This document shows, one piece after another, positions 1-11,925 of a stretch of 64,000 nt of DNA (within the stretch, counting starts at the first letter, position 1; each line of letters starts with the position of its first letter). Made by a program: the position numbers and the translations under genes. Source of the DNA: Asanoa iriomotensis (lineage in GTDB: Bacteria > Actinomycetota > Actinomycetes > Mycobacteriales > Micromonosporaceae); contig NZ_BONC01000005.1 of assembly GCF_016862515.1 (NCBI RefSeq), positions 124,001 through 188,000 on the forward strand, read 5' to 3'. Under the pieces are notes generated by a model that did not search any database, was not told the DNA's origin, and was given only the letters and a program-made list of their open reading frames with translations.

Positions 1-330
1 CGTCAGCGGCACCGACAGGTAGGGCAGCAGCGCGGCGGCGCCCGTGCCCTGGCCGATCGCGTTGCCGGCGGTGTGCTCGGCGACCTGGCTGGCGCCGATG
101 CCGACGATGATCACCTCGGCGAACCGGCCCAGCGGGGCGAGCACCGCGTGGCGGGGCGCGATCACGGCCGGCAGCCCGGCGACGATCAGCAGCGCCACCC
201 ACCAGAGCTGGTCGAGCTGCTGCGTGGTGAGCAGCACCAGCACCGCCACGAGCGCGAGCATCACGATGCGCGCGGCCACGGCGAGGGGGTGAGCGCGGAT
301 CGGGGTGGGTGGTGGCGCCTCGGGGGTCAT
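1..330 (-). CDS. Membrane protein, N-terminal fragment
   Basis: The reading frame starts at an ATG (330-328) and runs off the window after 110 codons. After a Pro-rich N-terminus it has about three hydrophobic segments (roughly residues 17-36, 41-57 and 67-85), so it is the membrane-inserted front of a larger protein. The start overlaps the stop of the upstream acyl-CoA synthetase gene by four bases (ATGA), so the two are co-translated in one operon. Families with such N-terminal helical blocks include sensor kinases, but no signalling domain lies inside the window and I assign no function. Confidence 0.6.
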   Translation of the reverse strand, partial: MTPEAPPPTPIRAHPLAVAARIVMLALVAVLVLLTTQQLDQLWWVALLIVAGLPAVIAPRHAVLAPLGRFAEVIIVGIGASQVAEHTAGNAIGQGTGAAALLPYLSVPLT

Positions 331-2120
331 CGGCGATAGATCTCGTCAATCACGGCCTGGTGTGCCTTGATCACGACGCTCCGCTTGACCTTCATCGACG
401 GGGTCAGCTCGCCGGTCGCCTCGGTGAAGTCGGCCGGCAGGATGCGGAACTCCTTGATCGACTCGGCGTGCGAGACGGCCTTGTTGGCGTCGTCGATCGC
501 GGTCTGGATCTCGGCGAGCATCCTCTCGTCGGTGCGCAGCTTCTCGACCGGGGTGTCGGCCGGCAGCCCCGCCGACTCCAGCCACCGGGGCAGCGCGTCG
601 GGGTCGACGGTGACCAGCGCGGCGATGAACCGCTCCCGGTCGCCGATCACCAGCGCCTGGCTGACCAGGTGGTGGGCGCGGATCCGGTCCTCGAGCACGG
701 CGGGCGCGACGTTCTTGCCGGCCGCGGTGACGATGATCTCCTTCTTGCGCCCGGTGATCGACAGGTAGCCGTCGTCGTCGAGCTCGCCCAGGTCGCCGGT
801 GGCGAACCAGCCGTCGTCGTCGAGCACCTCGGCCGTCGCCTCGGGGTTGCGCCAGTATTCCTTGAACACCAGCGCGCCCTTGACCAGGATCTCGCCGTCG
901 TCGGCGACCCGCACCGTGACACCGGGCAGGGGCCGGCCGACGGTGCCGATCCGGGTGGCGGTCTCCAGGTTGACGGCGATGGCCGGGGAGGTCTCGGTGA
1001 GGCCGTACCCCTCGTAGACCGTGACGCCGATGCCCCGGAAGAAGTGTGCGAGCCGGGCACCCAGCGGCGCGCCGCCGGAGATCGCCCGCGTGCACTTGCC
1101 GCCGAGCGCGGCCCGCAGCCGGCCGTAGACCAGCTTGTCGTAGAGGGCGTGCTGCATCCGCAGCCCGAGCCCGGGGCCGTCGCCGTCCATCGCCGTGGAA
1201 TAGGCGATCGCGGTCTGCTCGGCCTTGGCGAAGATGCCGCCCTTGCCCTCGGCCACGGCCCGCTGCTTGGCCGCGGTGTGCACCTTCTCGAACACCCGAG
1301 GCACCGACAGCAGGAACGTCGGCTGGAAGTCCTTGAGGTCGTCGACCAGTGTCTTCGTGTCGGGCAGGTGGCCCATGGTCGCGCGGGCCTGCACCATGCC
1401 GATCTGGATCAGCCGGGCGAACGAGTGCGCCAGGGGAAGGAACAGCAGCGTCGAACCGCCCTGGTGGAACAGGTCGGGCAGCACCGGCACCGCGTTGGTG
1501 ATGTCGGACAGGAGGTTGCGGTGGGTCAGCACACAGCCCTTGGGCCGGCCGGTCGTGCCGCTGGTGTAGATGATCGTGGCAACGTCGTCGGCGGTGGAGG
1601 TGCGCCGCTGCTCCTCGATCACGGCGGCGTCGACGGTCGCGCCCCGCTCGCGGAGCAGGTCGAGGTCGTCGGAGTCGATCCGCCACACCTCGGTCAGCGT
1701 GGGCAGGTCGGGGCGGACGCCGGCGAGCAGCAGCGCGTGCGCCTCGGTCTCGACGAACACGGCGACCGCGCCGGAGTCCTCGAGGATCCAGCCGACCTGC
1801 TCGGCGCTGGAGGTCTCGTAGATCGGCACGGTGACCCCGCCCACCGACCAGATCGCGTAGTCGATCAGCGTCCACTCGTAGCGCGTGCGGCTCATCAGCC
1901 CCACCCGCGCGCCGGGCTGGATGCCGGCCGCGACCAGGCCGCGCGCGAGCGCGACGACCTCGTCCCGGAACTGCCCGCAGGTGACGTCGGCCCACGCGCC
2001 GTCGCGCCGGCGGCGGAACTGCACCGCGTCGGGCGCCGCCGCGGCGTTGTCCCATACCGGGTCGGTCAGGTTGGCCGCGTCCCCGACCGTCACGACCGGG
2101 GGTACGGAGAATTCGCGCAC
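327..2120 (-). CDS. Long-chain acyl-CoA synthetase (FadD15-like)
   Basis: An AMP-forming fatty-acid CoA ligase of 597 aa that would activate long-chain fatty acids to acyl-CoA for lipid synthesis or degradation. The adenylation signature is complete: the phosphate loop YTSGTTGRPKG near residue 190, YGLTETSP in the middle, and the hinge region GWFATGDLGELD followed by GRKKEIIVTAAGKNV, whose lysine is expected in the second half-reaction. The GTG start at 2120 is preceded by a strong AGGAGG. The gene is first in an operon with the membrane protein at 330. FadD15-type identity rests on the overall motif pattern and on the SRPBCC neighbour, as in mycobacteria. Confidence 0.92.
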   Translation of the reverse strand: MREFSVPPVVTVGDAANLTDPVWDNAAAAPDAVQFRRRRDGAWADVTCGQFRDEVVALARGLVAAGIQPGARVGLMSRTRYEWTLIDYAIWSVGGVTVPIYETSSAEQVGWILEDSGAVAVFVETEAHALLLAGVRPDLPTLTEVWRIDSDDLDLLRERGATVDAAVIEEQRRTSTADDVATIIYTSGTTGRPKGCVLTHRNLLSDITNAVPVLPDLFHQGGSTLLFLPLAHSFARLIQIGMVQARATMGHLPDTKTLVDDLKDFQPTFLLSVPRVFEKVHTAAKQRAVAEGKGGIFAKAEQTAIAYSTAMDGDGPGLGLRMQHALYDKLVYGRLRAALGGKCTRAISGGAPLGARLAHFFRGIGVTVYEGYGLTETSPAIAVNLETATRIGTVGRPLPGVTVRVADDGEILVKGALVFKEYWRNPEATAEVLDDDGWFATGDLGELDDDGYLSITGRKKEIIVTAAGKNVAPAVLEDRIRAHHLVSQALVIGDRERFIAALVTVDPDALPRWLESAGLPADTPVEKLRTDERMLAEIQTAIDDANKAVSHAESIKEFRILPADFTEATGELTPSMKVKRSVVIKAHQAVIDEIYRR

Positions 2121-2241
2121 CGGGCCTCCTACAGAACGCGATCAGCTAAATGCAACCTACCCGTATCGACATCGAGTCCGATGCGGGGGACCAGCGAGCC
2201 GTCAGCCAGCCGACAGGGCGCAAAGAGGTAGCCTGCCCCAC

Positions 2242-2697
2242 ATGGCGGACTCCTCCACCCAGGCGATCGCGATCGACGCCACACCGGCCCAGGTCGCGGC
2301 GGTGATTTGCGACTTCGTGCGCTACCCGGAGTGGACCACGGCGATGAAGTCGGCCGAAGTGGTCGAGGAATACGAGGACGGTTATGCGAGCCAGGTCCGG
2401 TTCGTGATCGATGCCGGCGTGCTGGTGGACGAATACACCCTCCAATACGAGTACGCCGAGGACATCTCGCGCATCGAATGGCATCTTGTCGCGCCGTCGA
2501 AGATGCAGAAGACGCAGGACGGCTCGTACGACATCGAACCGGCCGGCGACGGCGGTTGCGTGGTCACCTACACGCTCGAGGTCGACCTGGCGGTGGGCAT
2601 GCTCGGCATGTTTCGCAAGAAAGCCGAGAAGATGATCATGGATGCCGCGTTGAAGCAGCTCAAGGGGCGGGTGGAGTCGCTCTACCCGCGGGCCTGA
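2242..2697 (+). CDS. SRPBCC / polyketide cyclase-like lipid-binding protein
   Basis: A 151-aa single-domain START/Bet v1-fold protein. The N-terminus has the typical pattern (IAIDATPAQVAAVICDF..YPEWT), followed by alternating beta strands and a long C-terminal helix. Such proteins bind hydrophobic ligands in a cavity; no catalytic residues can be assigned. An in-frame extension upstream exists, but the ATG at 2242 matches the family start and has a TAGCCT hexamer (2229-2234) seven bases upstream, suggesting a leaderless transcript. It is divergent from the acyl-CoA synthetase. A homologue sits near fadD15 in mycobacteria (Rv2185c, from memory), which suggests a lipid-related role. Confidence 0.82.
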   Translation: MADSSTQAIAIDATPAQVAAVICDFVRYPEWTTAMKSAEVVEEYEDGYASQVRFVIDAGVLVDEYTLQYEYAEDISRIEWHLVAPSKMQKTQDGSYDIEPAGDGGCVVTYTLEVDLAVGMLGMFRKKAEKMIMDAALKQLKGRVESLYPRA

Positions 2698-2730
2698 CCG
2701 GCCCGCCCCCGCATCTACCCGAGGAACGAG

Positions 2731-3348
2731 ATGGCACCGCAACCCGACCCATCGTCCGCCCGCGGCGAGGCCGAGCGCCTCGTCGCGTCCGTGCTCGCCA
2801 TGGCTCGCCGCGCCGGCGACGGCCCCGGCCTGGCCGCCGGCTTCGGCGCGCTCGGCTCGCTCACCGACGTGCTCGGCAGCGCGTTCGGCCAACCGCATCA
2901 CCCGTCCGGGGGAACGGGACCACAAATCGCGACCGGCACCGATGAGTGCTGCGTGTGCCCGATCTGCCGGGTGATCGTCGCGTTGCGTGACCCCAGCCCC
3001 GAGTTCGCCGAGCGGCTCGCGACCGGCGCCGGGGACTTCGCGGCCGGCGTGGCCAGCCTGCTGCGCGCGGTCAACAGCTCCACCGCGGTCCGGGAGCCGC
3101 AGCCGCCGCCCGCGCCGGCGCCCCGGTTCTCCGACGACGAGATCTGGCGCGCGGCCACCCGTACCCGCGATGATGTTGAGCCGGCCCCCGCGGCCGGTGA
3201 CGTCTGGGCGGCGGCCACCGCCGCGGAGCGGGCGGCCGACGACGAGGTCGCGCCCCCTGGGAAGCAGAAAAAGCCGATGGCCCGCAAGGCCGTCAAGCGC
3301 GTGGTGCCTCCGGCGCCACGGTCCGACGACGACAACTTGGGGTCATGA
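2731..3348 (+). CDS. Hypothetical protein with a CCVCPIC motif and acidic/basic tail
   Basis: A 205-aa protein I do not recognise. The first 60 residues are Ala/Gly-rich and helical. A cysteine cluster (CCVCPICR, about residues 72-79) could bind metal. The rest is a disordered Pro/Ala region with two repeats of the type DEIWRAAT/GDVWAAAT, ending in a Lys-rich patch and acidic tail. A GAGGAACG ribosome site precedes the ATG. It lies 33 bases after the SRPBCC gene and about 50 bases before the sugar kinase, so it is probably part of that transcription unit. No signal peptide is visible. Confidence 0.65.
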   Translation: MAPQPDPSSARGEAERLVASVLAMARRAGDGPGLAAGFGALGSLTDVLGSAFGQPHHPSGGTGPQIATGTDECCVCPICRVIVALRDPSPEFAERLATGAGDFAAGVASLLRAVNSSTAVREPQPPPAPAPRFSDDEIWRAATRTRDDVEPAPAAGDVWAAATAAERAADDEVAPPGKQKKPMARKAVKRVVPPAPRSDDDNLGS

Positions 3349-3394
3349 TCCTCAATCGGCACAGTGTCGGGCACAGCAGAGGGGAGCGGCAGCG

Positions 3395-4342
3395 GTGACG
3401 CTGACCATCGGAGTCGACGTCGGGGGCACCAAGGTCGCCGCTGGGGTGGTCGACGCGGACGGCACGGTCGTGACGACCATCCGGCGCGACACGCCCGCGG
3501 ACGACGTCGCGCGTACCCGGGACACGATCGTCGAGGTCACCGCCGAGCTGGCCGCCGGTTATCAGGTCGACGCCGTCGGCATCGGCGCGGCCGGGTGGAT
3601 CGACGCCTCCCGGTCGACCGTCCTGTTCGCGCCCAACATCGCCTGGCGCGACGAGCCGCTGCGCGACTACGTCAGCGACAAGGTCGGCCTGCCGGTCATC
3701 GTCGAGAACGACGGCAACGCCGCGGCCTGGGCCGAGTTCCGCTTCGGGGCCGCGCACGACGCCGACGACTCGATGGTGATGTACACGATCGGCACCGGCG
3801 TCGGCGGCGCCATCGTGCTCGGCGGCGAGCTGGTCCGCGGCACCAACGGCATCGCGGCCGAGCTGGGCCACCTGGGCCTGGTGCCCGGCGGGCACAAGTG
3901 CGGCTGCGGTCGGCTCGGCTGCATCGAGCAGTACGCGAGCGGCAACGCGCTGGTCCGGTTCGCCCGGGCGGGCGCACGCCAGGAGCCGCACCGCGCCGAG
4001 CGGCTGCTCGGGCTGGCGGGCGGTGACCCCGACCGGATCAACGGCCCGATGGTCACCGCGGCCGCCCGCGACGGCGACGGCGTTTCCTGCGAGGCGTTCG
4101 CGCAGATCGGCACCTGGCTGGGCATGGGCCTGGCCGACATGGTCCAGGTGCTCGACCCGCAGGTGCTGGTCGTCGGTGGCGGTGTGGTCGAGGCGGGCGA
4201 GCTGCTGATGGGCCCGGCCCGCGCGTCCTACCAGGAGTCGCTCGCTCAGCGGGGTCGCTGGCCCGTCGCCGACCTGCGGGTCGCCAAGCTCGGCAACGGC
4301 GCGGGCCTGGTGGGCGCCGCCGACCTGGCAAGACGCCGATGA
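3395..4342 (+). CDS. ROK-family glucokinase
   Basis: A 315-aa ATP-dependent sugar kinase of the ROK type, about the length of streptomycete glucokinase. It shows the N-terminal phosphate loop VDVGGTKVAAGV, the ENDGNAAAWAE segment carrying the catalytic Asp, GTGVGGAIV, and the zinc-binding CGCGRLGCIEQYAS cluster typical of ROK kinases. There is no DNA-binding N-terminus, so it is an enzyme rather than a ROK repressor. The GTG at 3395 starts the conserved fold and follows GGGAGCGG; the longer open frame is not needed. It would feed glucose released by the nearby beta-glucan enzymes into glycolysis (inference). Its stop overlaps the next gene by four bases. Confidence 0.9.
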   Translation: MTLTIGVDVGGTKVAAGVVDADGTVVTTIRRDTPADDVARTRDTIVEVTAELAAGYQVDAVGIGAAGWIDASRSTVLFAPNIAWRDEPLRDYVSDKVGLPVIVENDGNAAAWAEFRFGAAHDADDSMVMYTIGTGVGGAIVLGGELVRGTNGIAAELGHLGLVPGGHKCGCGRLGCIEQYASGNALVRFARAGARQEPHRAERLLGLAGGDPDRINGPMVTAAARDGDGVSCEAFAQIGTWLGMGLADMVQVLDPQVLVVGGGVVEAGELLMGPARASYQESLAQRGRWPVADLRVAKLGNGAGLVGAADLARRR

Positions 4343-5007
4343 CAGCTCGGATCCGGGTGGTCTCGTACAACATCCACAGCTTCAAGGACGACCCACACGC
4401 GCTCGCCGCCGTCGTCGCGGACCTCGCGCCCGACGTGCTGGTCGTGCAGGAAGGCGCGCGCCGGTTCCGCTGGCGGCAGAAGAACGCGGCGCTGGCCGAC
4501 CGCCTGCGGATGGTGGTCGGCGGCGGCGGCCTCTGGTCGCTGGGCAACCTGGTGCTGACCACGCTGCGGGTCCGGGTGCTGGAGACCCGCGACGTCCGGT
4601 TCCCGCTGGTGCCGGGGCACCACATGCGCGGCGCGGTGTTCGCGACGTGTGCGGTGCCCGGGGCGCAGTTCGTGGTGACCGGTTCGCACCTGTCCACCGA
4701 CGCCGCGGTGCGGCCGACCCAGGCGGCGGCCTGGCGGGCCGAGATGCGCGGGTACGAGCTGCCCGTCATCGCCGCCGGCGACCTCAACGCCGAGCCCGCC
4801 GACCCGACCTGGGCTGCGGTCGCCGACGGCCTGCGGATCGCCGGGACCGCGCCCACGCACCCGGCCTCCGGCCCGCGCCGAGCCATCGACGGCGTCTTCG
4901 TCGACAAGCGCATCGAGGTGTCCCGGTTCCAGGTGGTCTCCTCGGAGGCGACGCTCCGCGCGAGCGACCATCTTCCGATCGCCGTAGATCTGGTGATACC
5001 CGACTAG
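4339..5007 (+). CDS. Endonuclease/exonuclease/phosphatase family protein
   Basis: A 222-aa EEP-fold metal-dependent phosphoesterase. Diagnostic pieces are VVSYNIHSFKDD (metal Asn), VLVVQEGARRF (metal-binding Glu), the GDLNAEPADPTW segment, and a C-terminal SDHLPIAVDL, where Asp and His form the catalytic pair. There is no secretion signal, so it should be cytoplasmic. The family includes nucleases, sphingomyelinases and inositol phosphatases, and the substrate cannot be read from the sequence. It is translationally coupled to the glucokinase through an ATGA overlap. Confidence 0.8.
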   Translation: MTARIRVVSYNIHSFKDDPHALAAVVADLAPDVLVVQEGARRFRWRQKNAALADRLRMVVGGGGLWSLGNLVLTTLRVRVLETRDVRFPLVPGHHMRGAVFATCAVPGAQFVVTGSHLSTDAAVRPTQAAAWRAEMRGYELPVIAAGDLNAEPADPTWAAVADGLRIAGTAPTHPASGPRRAIDGVFVDKRIEVSRFQVVSSEATLRASDHLPIAVDLVIPD

Positions 5008-5040
5008 ACAGAACCGGCCGTCAGTCGGAAGGATCGTCCG

Positions 5041-6465
5041 GTGTCCACCCCCACCGGCAACGAACGCTTCGACCCCTCGACCACCCTCTGGCGTGACGGC
5101 CGACCGGTCTACGACCGGCGCGACACCGTCTGCGTGGTCGGTGCCGGCGCCAGCGGCCTCGCGGCCGTCAAGAACCTGCGCGAGCACGGCTTCGGCGTCG
5201 ACTGCTACGAGCGGGAGACCAGCGTCGGCGGCGCGTGGAACTGGCGGCACGACCGCAGCCCGGTCTACGCCTCCACCCACCTGATCTCGTCGAAGCCGTT
5301 CACCCAGTTCCCCGACTTCCCGATGCCGGACACCTGGCCGGACTACCCGCACCACAGCCAGCTGCTGTCGTACCTCGAGCGCTACGCCGCGCACTTCGAC
5401 CTGCTGCCGCACGTCTGGTTCGGCACCGAGGTGGTCAAGATCGAGCCGGCCGACGACACGAGCTGGGACGTCACCACCCGCAGCAGCGGCGGCTACGGGT
5501 CCGAGCGGACCCACCGCTACCTCGCGGTCGTCATCGCCAACGGGCACAACTGGCAGCCCAAGGTGCCCACGTTCGAGGGGCTCGACGAGTTCCGCGGCCA
5601 GACCATGCACGCCTCGTCCTACAAGGACCCCAAGGAGCTGCGCGGCCGCCGGGTGCTGGTGGTCGGCGGCGGCAACACCGGCTGCGACATCGCCGTCGAG
5701 GCGGCCACCGCGGCCACGCAGACCTGGCACTCCACCCGGCGCGGCTACTGGTACCTGCCGAAGTACCTGCTCGGCCGGCCCACCGACCAGGTCAACGACC
5801 GGATGCAGGCGGCCAGGCTGCCGCTGGGCATGCGGCAGTGGCTGGCGGCCCGCACGCTGCGGCTGACCGTGGGCGATCAGAGCCGGTTCGGCCTGCCGAA
5901 GCCGGACCACAAGGTCTTCGAGACCCACCCGATCGCCAACAGCCAGCTGATCTACCACCTCGGCCACGGCACGATCACCCCGGTGCCGGACGTACGCCGG
6001 TTCCACCGAAGCTCGGTCGAGCTGACCGACGGCCGGCACGTCGAGGCCGACGTGGTCGTCTTCGCCACCGGCTACCTGCCGCGCTTCGAGTTCCTGGCCC
6101 CGGAGATCCTCGGCGCCGACGAGCACGGCCGGCCCACCCTCTACCTGCACGCGTTCCCGCGCGAGCACCCGACGCTCGCCGTGGCCGGCCTGCTGCAGCC
6201 CGACTCGGGCCTGTTCCCGCTGGTGCACTGGCAGACCGTGCTGATCGCGCGCTGGCTGCGGCTGCGCGACCGCGACCTGCAGCGGGCCGCGGCGTTCTGG
6301 TCGCGCGCCTCGGCCGACGTGGGCAAGCGCTGGAACCGGGCCCGGGTCAAGGACTCGACCCGGCACTGGTTCGAGGTCAACCATGTCGACTATCTGCGCG
6401 AGCTGCAGCGCGCGCTGGACGAGCTGTCCCCGGCCACCGCGACGACGGCGAGGAGCGCGCGATGA
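5041..6465 (+). CDS. Flavin-containing monooxygenase
   Basis: A 474-aa class B flavoprotein monooxygenase. It has the FAD Rossmann motif VVGAGASGLAAVKNL near residue 32, a second dinucleotide site for NADPH (VLVVGGGNTGCDIAVEA, near residue 203) and the FATGYLP signature near residue 342. A region between the nucleotide folds resembles the FMO fingerprint (substrate-side sequence GHNWQPK). It would oxygenate soft nucleophiles or ketones with NADPH and O2; the substrate is unknown. The GTG start at 5041 follows GGAAGGATC. It ends in an ATGA overlap with the alpha/beta-hydrolase-fold gene, so the two are probably functional partners. Confidence 0.88.
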   Translation: MSTPTGNERFDPSTTLWRDGRPVYDRRDTVCVVGAGASGLAAVKNLREHGFGVDCYERETSVGGAWNWRHDRSPVYASTHLISSKPFTQFPDFPMPDTWPDYPHHSQLLSYLERYAAHFDLLPHVWFGTEVVKIEPADDTSWDVTTRSSGGYGSERTHRYLAVVIANGHNWQPKVPTFEGLDEFRGQTMHASSYKDPKELRGRRVLVVGGGNTGCDIAVEAATAATQTWHSTRRGYWYLPKYLLGRPTDQVNDRMQAARLPLGMRQWLAARTLRLTVGDQSRFGLPKPDHKVFETHPIANSQLIYHLGHGTITPVPDVRRFHRSSVELTDGRHVEADVVVFATGYLPRFEFLAPEILGADEHGRPTLYLHAFPREHPTLAVAGLLQPDSGLFPLVHWQTVLIARWLRLRDRDLQRAAAFWSRASADVGKRWNRARVKDSTRHWFEVNHVDYLRELQRALDELSPATATTARSAR

Positions 6466-7271
6466 CCTCCGTGCGGATCATGCGTACCCGCGACTGGGCC
6501 GACCCGGTGCCGCCGGCCCGCCGCGAGCTGCTCACCGCGACGCCCGAGATCGCCGACGAGGGCAAGCCGCCGGTGCTGTTCGTGCCGGGCTTCGGTCACG
6601 GCGCCTGGGCGTACGCGGAGCACTGGCTGGAGCACGCCGCCGCGCGCGGTTTCGCGGCGCACGCGGTCAGCCCGCGTGGCCACGGCGCCAGCGCCCCCGC
6701 GCCGAAGGCGACTCTGCGGGCGTACGCGCACGACGTCGTGCAGGAAGCGGCGCGGTTGCCGCGGCAGGCGGTGCTGGTCGGCCACGGCGCCGGCGCCCTG
6801 GTGGTCGCGCACGCGCTGGCCCGCTACCCGGCCAAGGCCGGCGTGCTGGCCGCACCGGTGTTCGGCGGCTGGGGCACGCTCGGCCTGGCCCTGCGCCGCA
6901 ACCTGTTCGGCACGCTGCCGGCGGCGTTCGGTGGCCGGCTGCGGCTGGGCCGTCGGCAGCTGTTCGGCCGCGAGCTGCCGGACGCGCAGGCCCGCGGCTA
7001 CGCCAAGCGGGTCGGCCACGCCTCGGCGAAGGCACAGTGGGAGCTGCTGCGGGCCCGTCCGCCGGAGCACCCGGTCGGCGACCCGCCGGTGCTGGTGGTC
7101 GGCACCCCCGACGACCGGGTGGTGCCGAGGACCGCGCTGGACAAGGTGGCCCGCCGCTACGGCGGCGCCCCGCTGCTGTTCCCGGGCATGGGCCACGACC
7201 TGATGCTCGACGCGCGCTGGCAGGAACCCATCGACGCGATCCTCGACTGGCTGGAGAAGGACGGCAACTAG
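6462..7271 (+). CDS. Alpha/beta-hydrolase-fold protein lacking the nucleophile serine
   Basis: A 269-aa protein with the full alpha/beta-hydrolase layout: oxyanion segment FVPGFGHGAW near residue 40, nucleophile elbow near 107-111, late Asp (GTPDDRVV, 217-218) and His (GMGHDLML, H245). The elbow reads G-H-G-A-G, so residue 109, normally the nucleophile Ser, is Gly; the codons are unambiguous (GGC CAC GGC GCC GGC). It may be a non-hydrolytic lyase, binding protein or pseudoenzyme. It is coupled to the monooxygenase by a four-base overlap, and its stop overlaps that of the convergent lacI gene. Confidence 0.8.
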   Translation: MTSVRIMRTRDWADPVPPARRELLTATPEIADEGKPPVLFVPGFGHGAWAYAEHWLEHAAARGFAAHAVSPRGHGASAPAPKATLRAYAHDVVQEAARLPRQAVLVGHGAGALVVAHALARYPAKAGVLAAPVFGGWGTLGLALRRNLFGTLPAAFGGRLRLGRRQLFGRELPDAQARGYAKRVGHASAKAQWELLRARPPEHPVGDPPVLVVGTPDDRVVPRTALDKVARRYGGAPLLFPGMGHDLMLDARWQEPIDAILDWLEKDGN

Positions 7272-8308
7272 CTGCTCGCGCGGAGCACCAGCATCGGCTC
7301 GAACACCACCGAGGTGGTGTCGAGGGTCGGGTCGTCGACGCGAGCCAGCAGCAGGCGGGCCGCCTCGGCGGCCATGTCCTCCAGCGGCTGGCGCACCGTG
7401 GTCAGCTGCGGGCGGGCGGCCAGAGCCGCGCTGCTGTCGTCGAAGCCGACGACCGCGACGTCGGCCGGCACGCGGCGGCCGGCCTCGTGCAGCGCGCTCA
7501 ACGCGCCCTGTGCCATCAGGTCGTTGGCGACGAACACGCCGTCGAGGTCCGGCTGGTCGGCCAGCAGCTCGCGCATCGCGCGCTCGCCGCTCTCGTGGGT
7601 GAAGTTGCCCGTGGCCGCCGGCACGTAGGACCGGCCGTGGCGGGCCATCGCCGCCCGGAAGCCGTCGACCCGGTCGACGCTGGCCGGCACGTCCACCGGG
7701 CCCGTGATCATGCCGATCCGGCGCCGGCCGCGGGCCACCAGGTGGTCGGCGGCCAGCGCGGCGCCGCGGTCGTTGGCGACGTCGACGTGGCTGAGCGGCA
7801 CCGGCCGGGCCGGGCGGCCGATCACCACGCCGGGCAGCCCGGCGTCGGCGAGCAGGTGCGGCAGCGTGTCGCCGGGGTGCAGGGAGAGCACCACCGAGCC
7901 GTCGGCCTGGCCCTGGCGCAGGTCGCCGACCAGCCGCGCGCGGGCCTGGTCGGCGCCGACGAGCTGCAGCGCGAGCTGGACACCGGCCGGGCGCAGCGCG
8001 CTGAGCAGGCCGCCCACCACCCGGCCGAAGAACGGGTCGCTGAAGAACCGGCTCATGAACGGGTCGTCGTCGTGGCTCTCGGAGTCGGAGACGACCAGCG
8101 CGATCGTGCCGGTGCGCCGGGTGACCAGCGACCGGGCCGCGCGGTTGGCCACGTAGCCGGTCGCGTTCACCGCGTTCCAGACCACCTCGTGCAGCTCGGG
8201 GTTGACGTTGCGGATGCCGTTGATCACCCGGGAGACCGTGGCCCGGGAGACCCCCGCCAGCCGGGCCACGTCCTCCAGGGTGGGCAGGCGTGCGTTGTCA
8301 GTGGTCAC
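7268..8308 (-). CDS. LacI-family repressor of the beta-glucan genes
   Basis: A 346-aa LacI/GalR regulator. Residues 10-55 form the helix-turn-helix and hinge helix (LEDVARLAGVSRATVSRVING), followed by a periplasmic-binding-protein-like sensor domain. The GTG start lies 22 bases from a perfect palindrome that contains the same 14-bp core as two sites upstream of the glycosidase genes. It therefore probably represses itself, the large GH16/GH2-like gene and the GH1 gene, much as CebR/BglR regulators do for cello-oligosaccharide or beta-glucan use. The inducer is inferred to be a beta-gluco-oligosaccharide. Confidence 0.9.
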   Translation of the reverse strand: MTTDNARLPTLEDVARLAGVSRATVSRVINGIRNVNPELHEVVWNAVNATGYVANRAARSLVTRRTGTIALVVSDSESHDDDPFMSRFFSDPFFGRVVGGLLSALRPAGVQLALQLVGADQARARLVGDLRQGQADGSVVLSLHPGDTLPHLLADAGLPGVVIGRPARPVPLSHVDVANDRGAALAADHLVARGRRRIGMITGPVDVPASVDRVDGFRAAMARHGRSYVPAATGNFTHESGERAMRELLADQPDLDGVFVANDLMAQGALSALHEAGRRVPADVAVVGFDDSSAALAARPQLTTVRQPLEDMAAEAARLLLARVDDPTLDTTSVVFEPMLVLRASS

Positions 8309-8330
8309 TCGCGCGGTGGCCTCTCCATGG

Positions 8331-8360
8331 TCGGGGGCGGAGAGCGCTCTCCGCCCCCGA
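8331..8360. promoter_or_regulatory. 30-bp perfect palindrome with the LacI operator core
   Basis: Every base of this 30-nt stretch pairs with its mirror position. Its centre, 8339-8352, is GGAGAGCGCTCTCC, the same 14-mer as at 11791 and 11897. It lies between the stop of the secreted glycosidase (8375) and the start of the lacI gene (8308). It may serve both as the repressor's autoregulatory operator and, as RNA, as a GC-rich hairpin ending the glycosidase transcript. Confidence 0.8.
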
Positions 8361-8374
8361 AGGCTAGCAGGGGA

Positions 8375-11755
<3,381 letters not shown>

Positions 11756-11790
11756 GGGGTTGCCTTTCCGGAGAGGGGACGGTGCCCTTT

Positions 11791-11804
11791 GGAGAGCGCT
11801 CTCC
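11791..11804. promoter_or_regulatory. LacI-type operator upstream of the secreted glycosidase
   Basis: A perfect 14-bp palindrome, GGAGAGCGCTCTCC, 36 bases upstream of the GTG of the glycosidase gene. It is identical to the core of the palindrome next to the lacI gene. The CG-centred shape is that of LacI-family operators. Confidence 0.85.
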
Positions 11805-11896
11805 AGTGCCTCGCAGTGTTGCGCTCGACATTCATCGATGTCAAGGCGTGCGGCCTTGACAGGAGATCGGTCGTACCGGACGCTGGAGGGCGTTTC

Positions 11897-11910
11897 GGAG
11901 AGCGCTCTCC
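11897..11910. promoter_or_regulatory. LacI-type operator upstream of the GH1 gene
   Basis: A second exact copy of GGAGAGCGCTCTCC in the divergent intergenic region, ending 15 bases before the TTG start of the beta-glucosidase and abutting its AAGGAG ribosome site. Bound repressor would block initiation. With the site at 11791 it covers both divergent promoters. Confidence 0.85.
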
Positions 11911-11925
11911 AAGGAGTGATACGGG

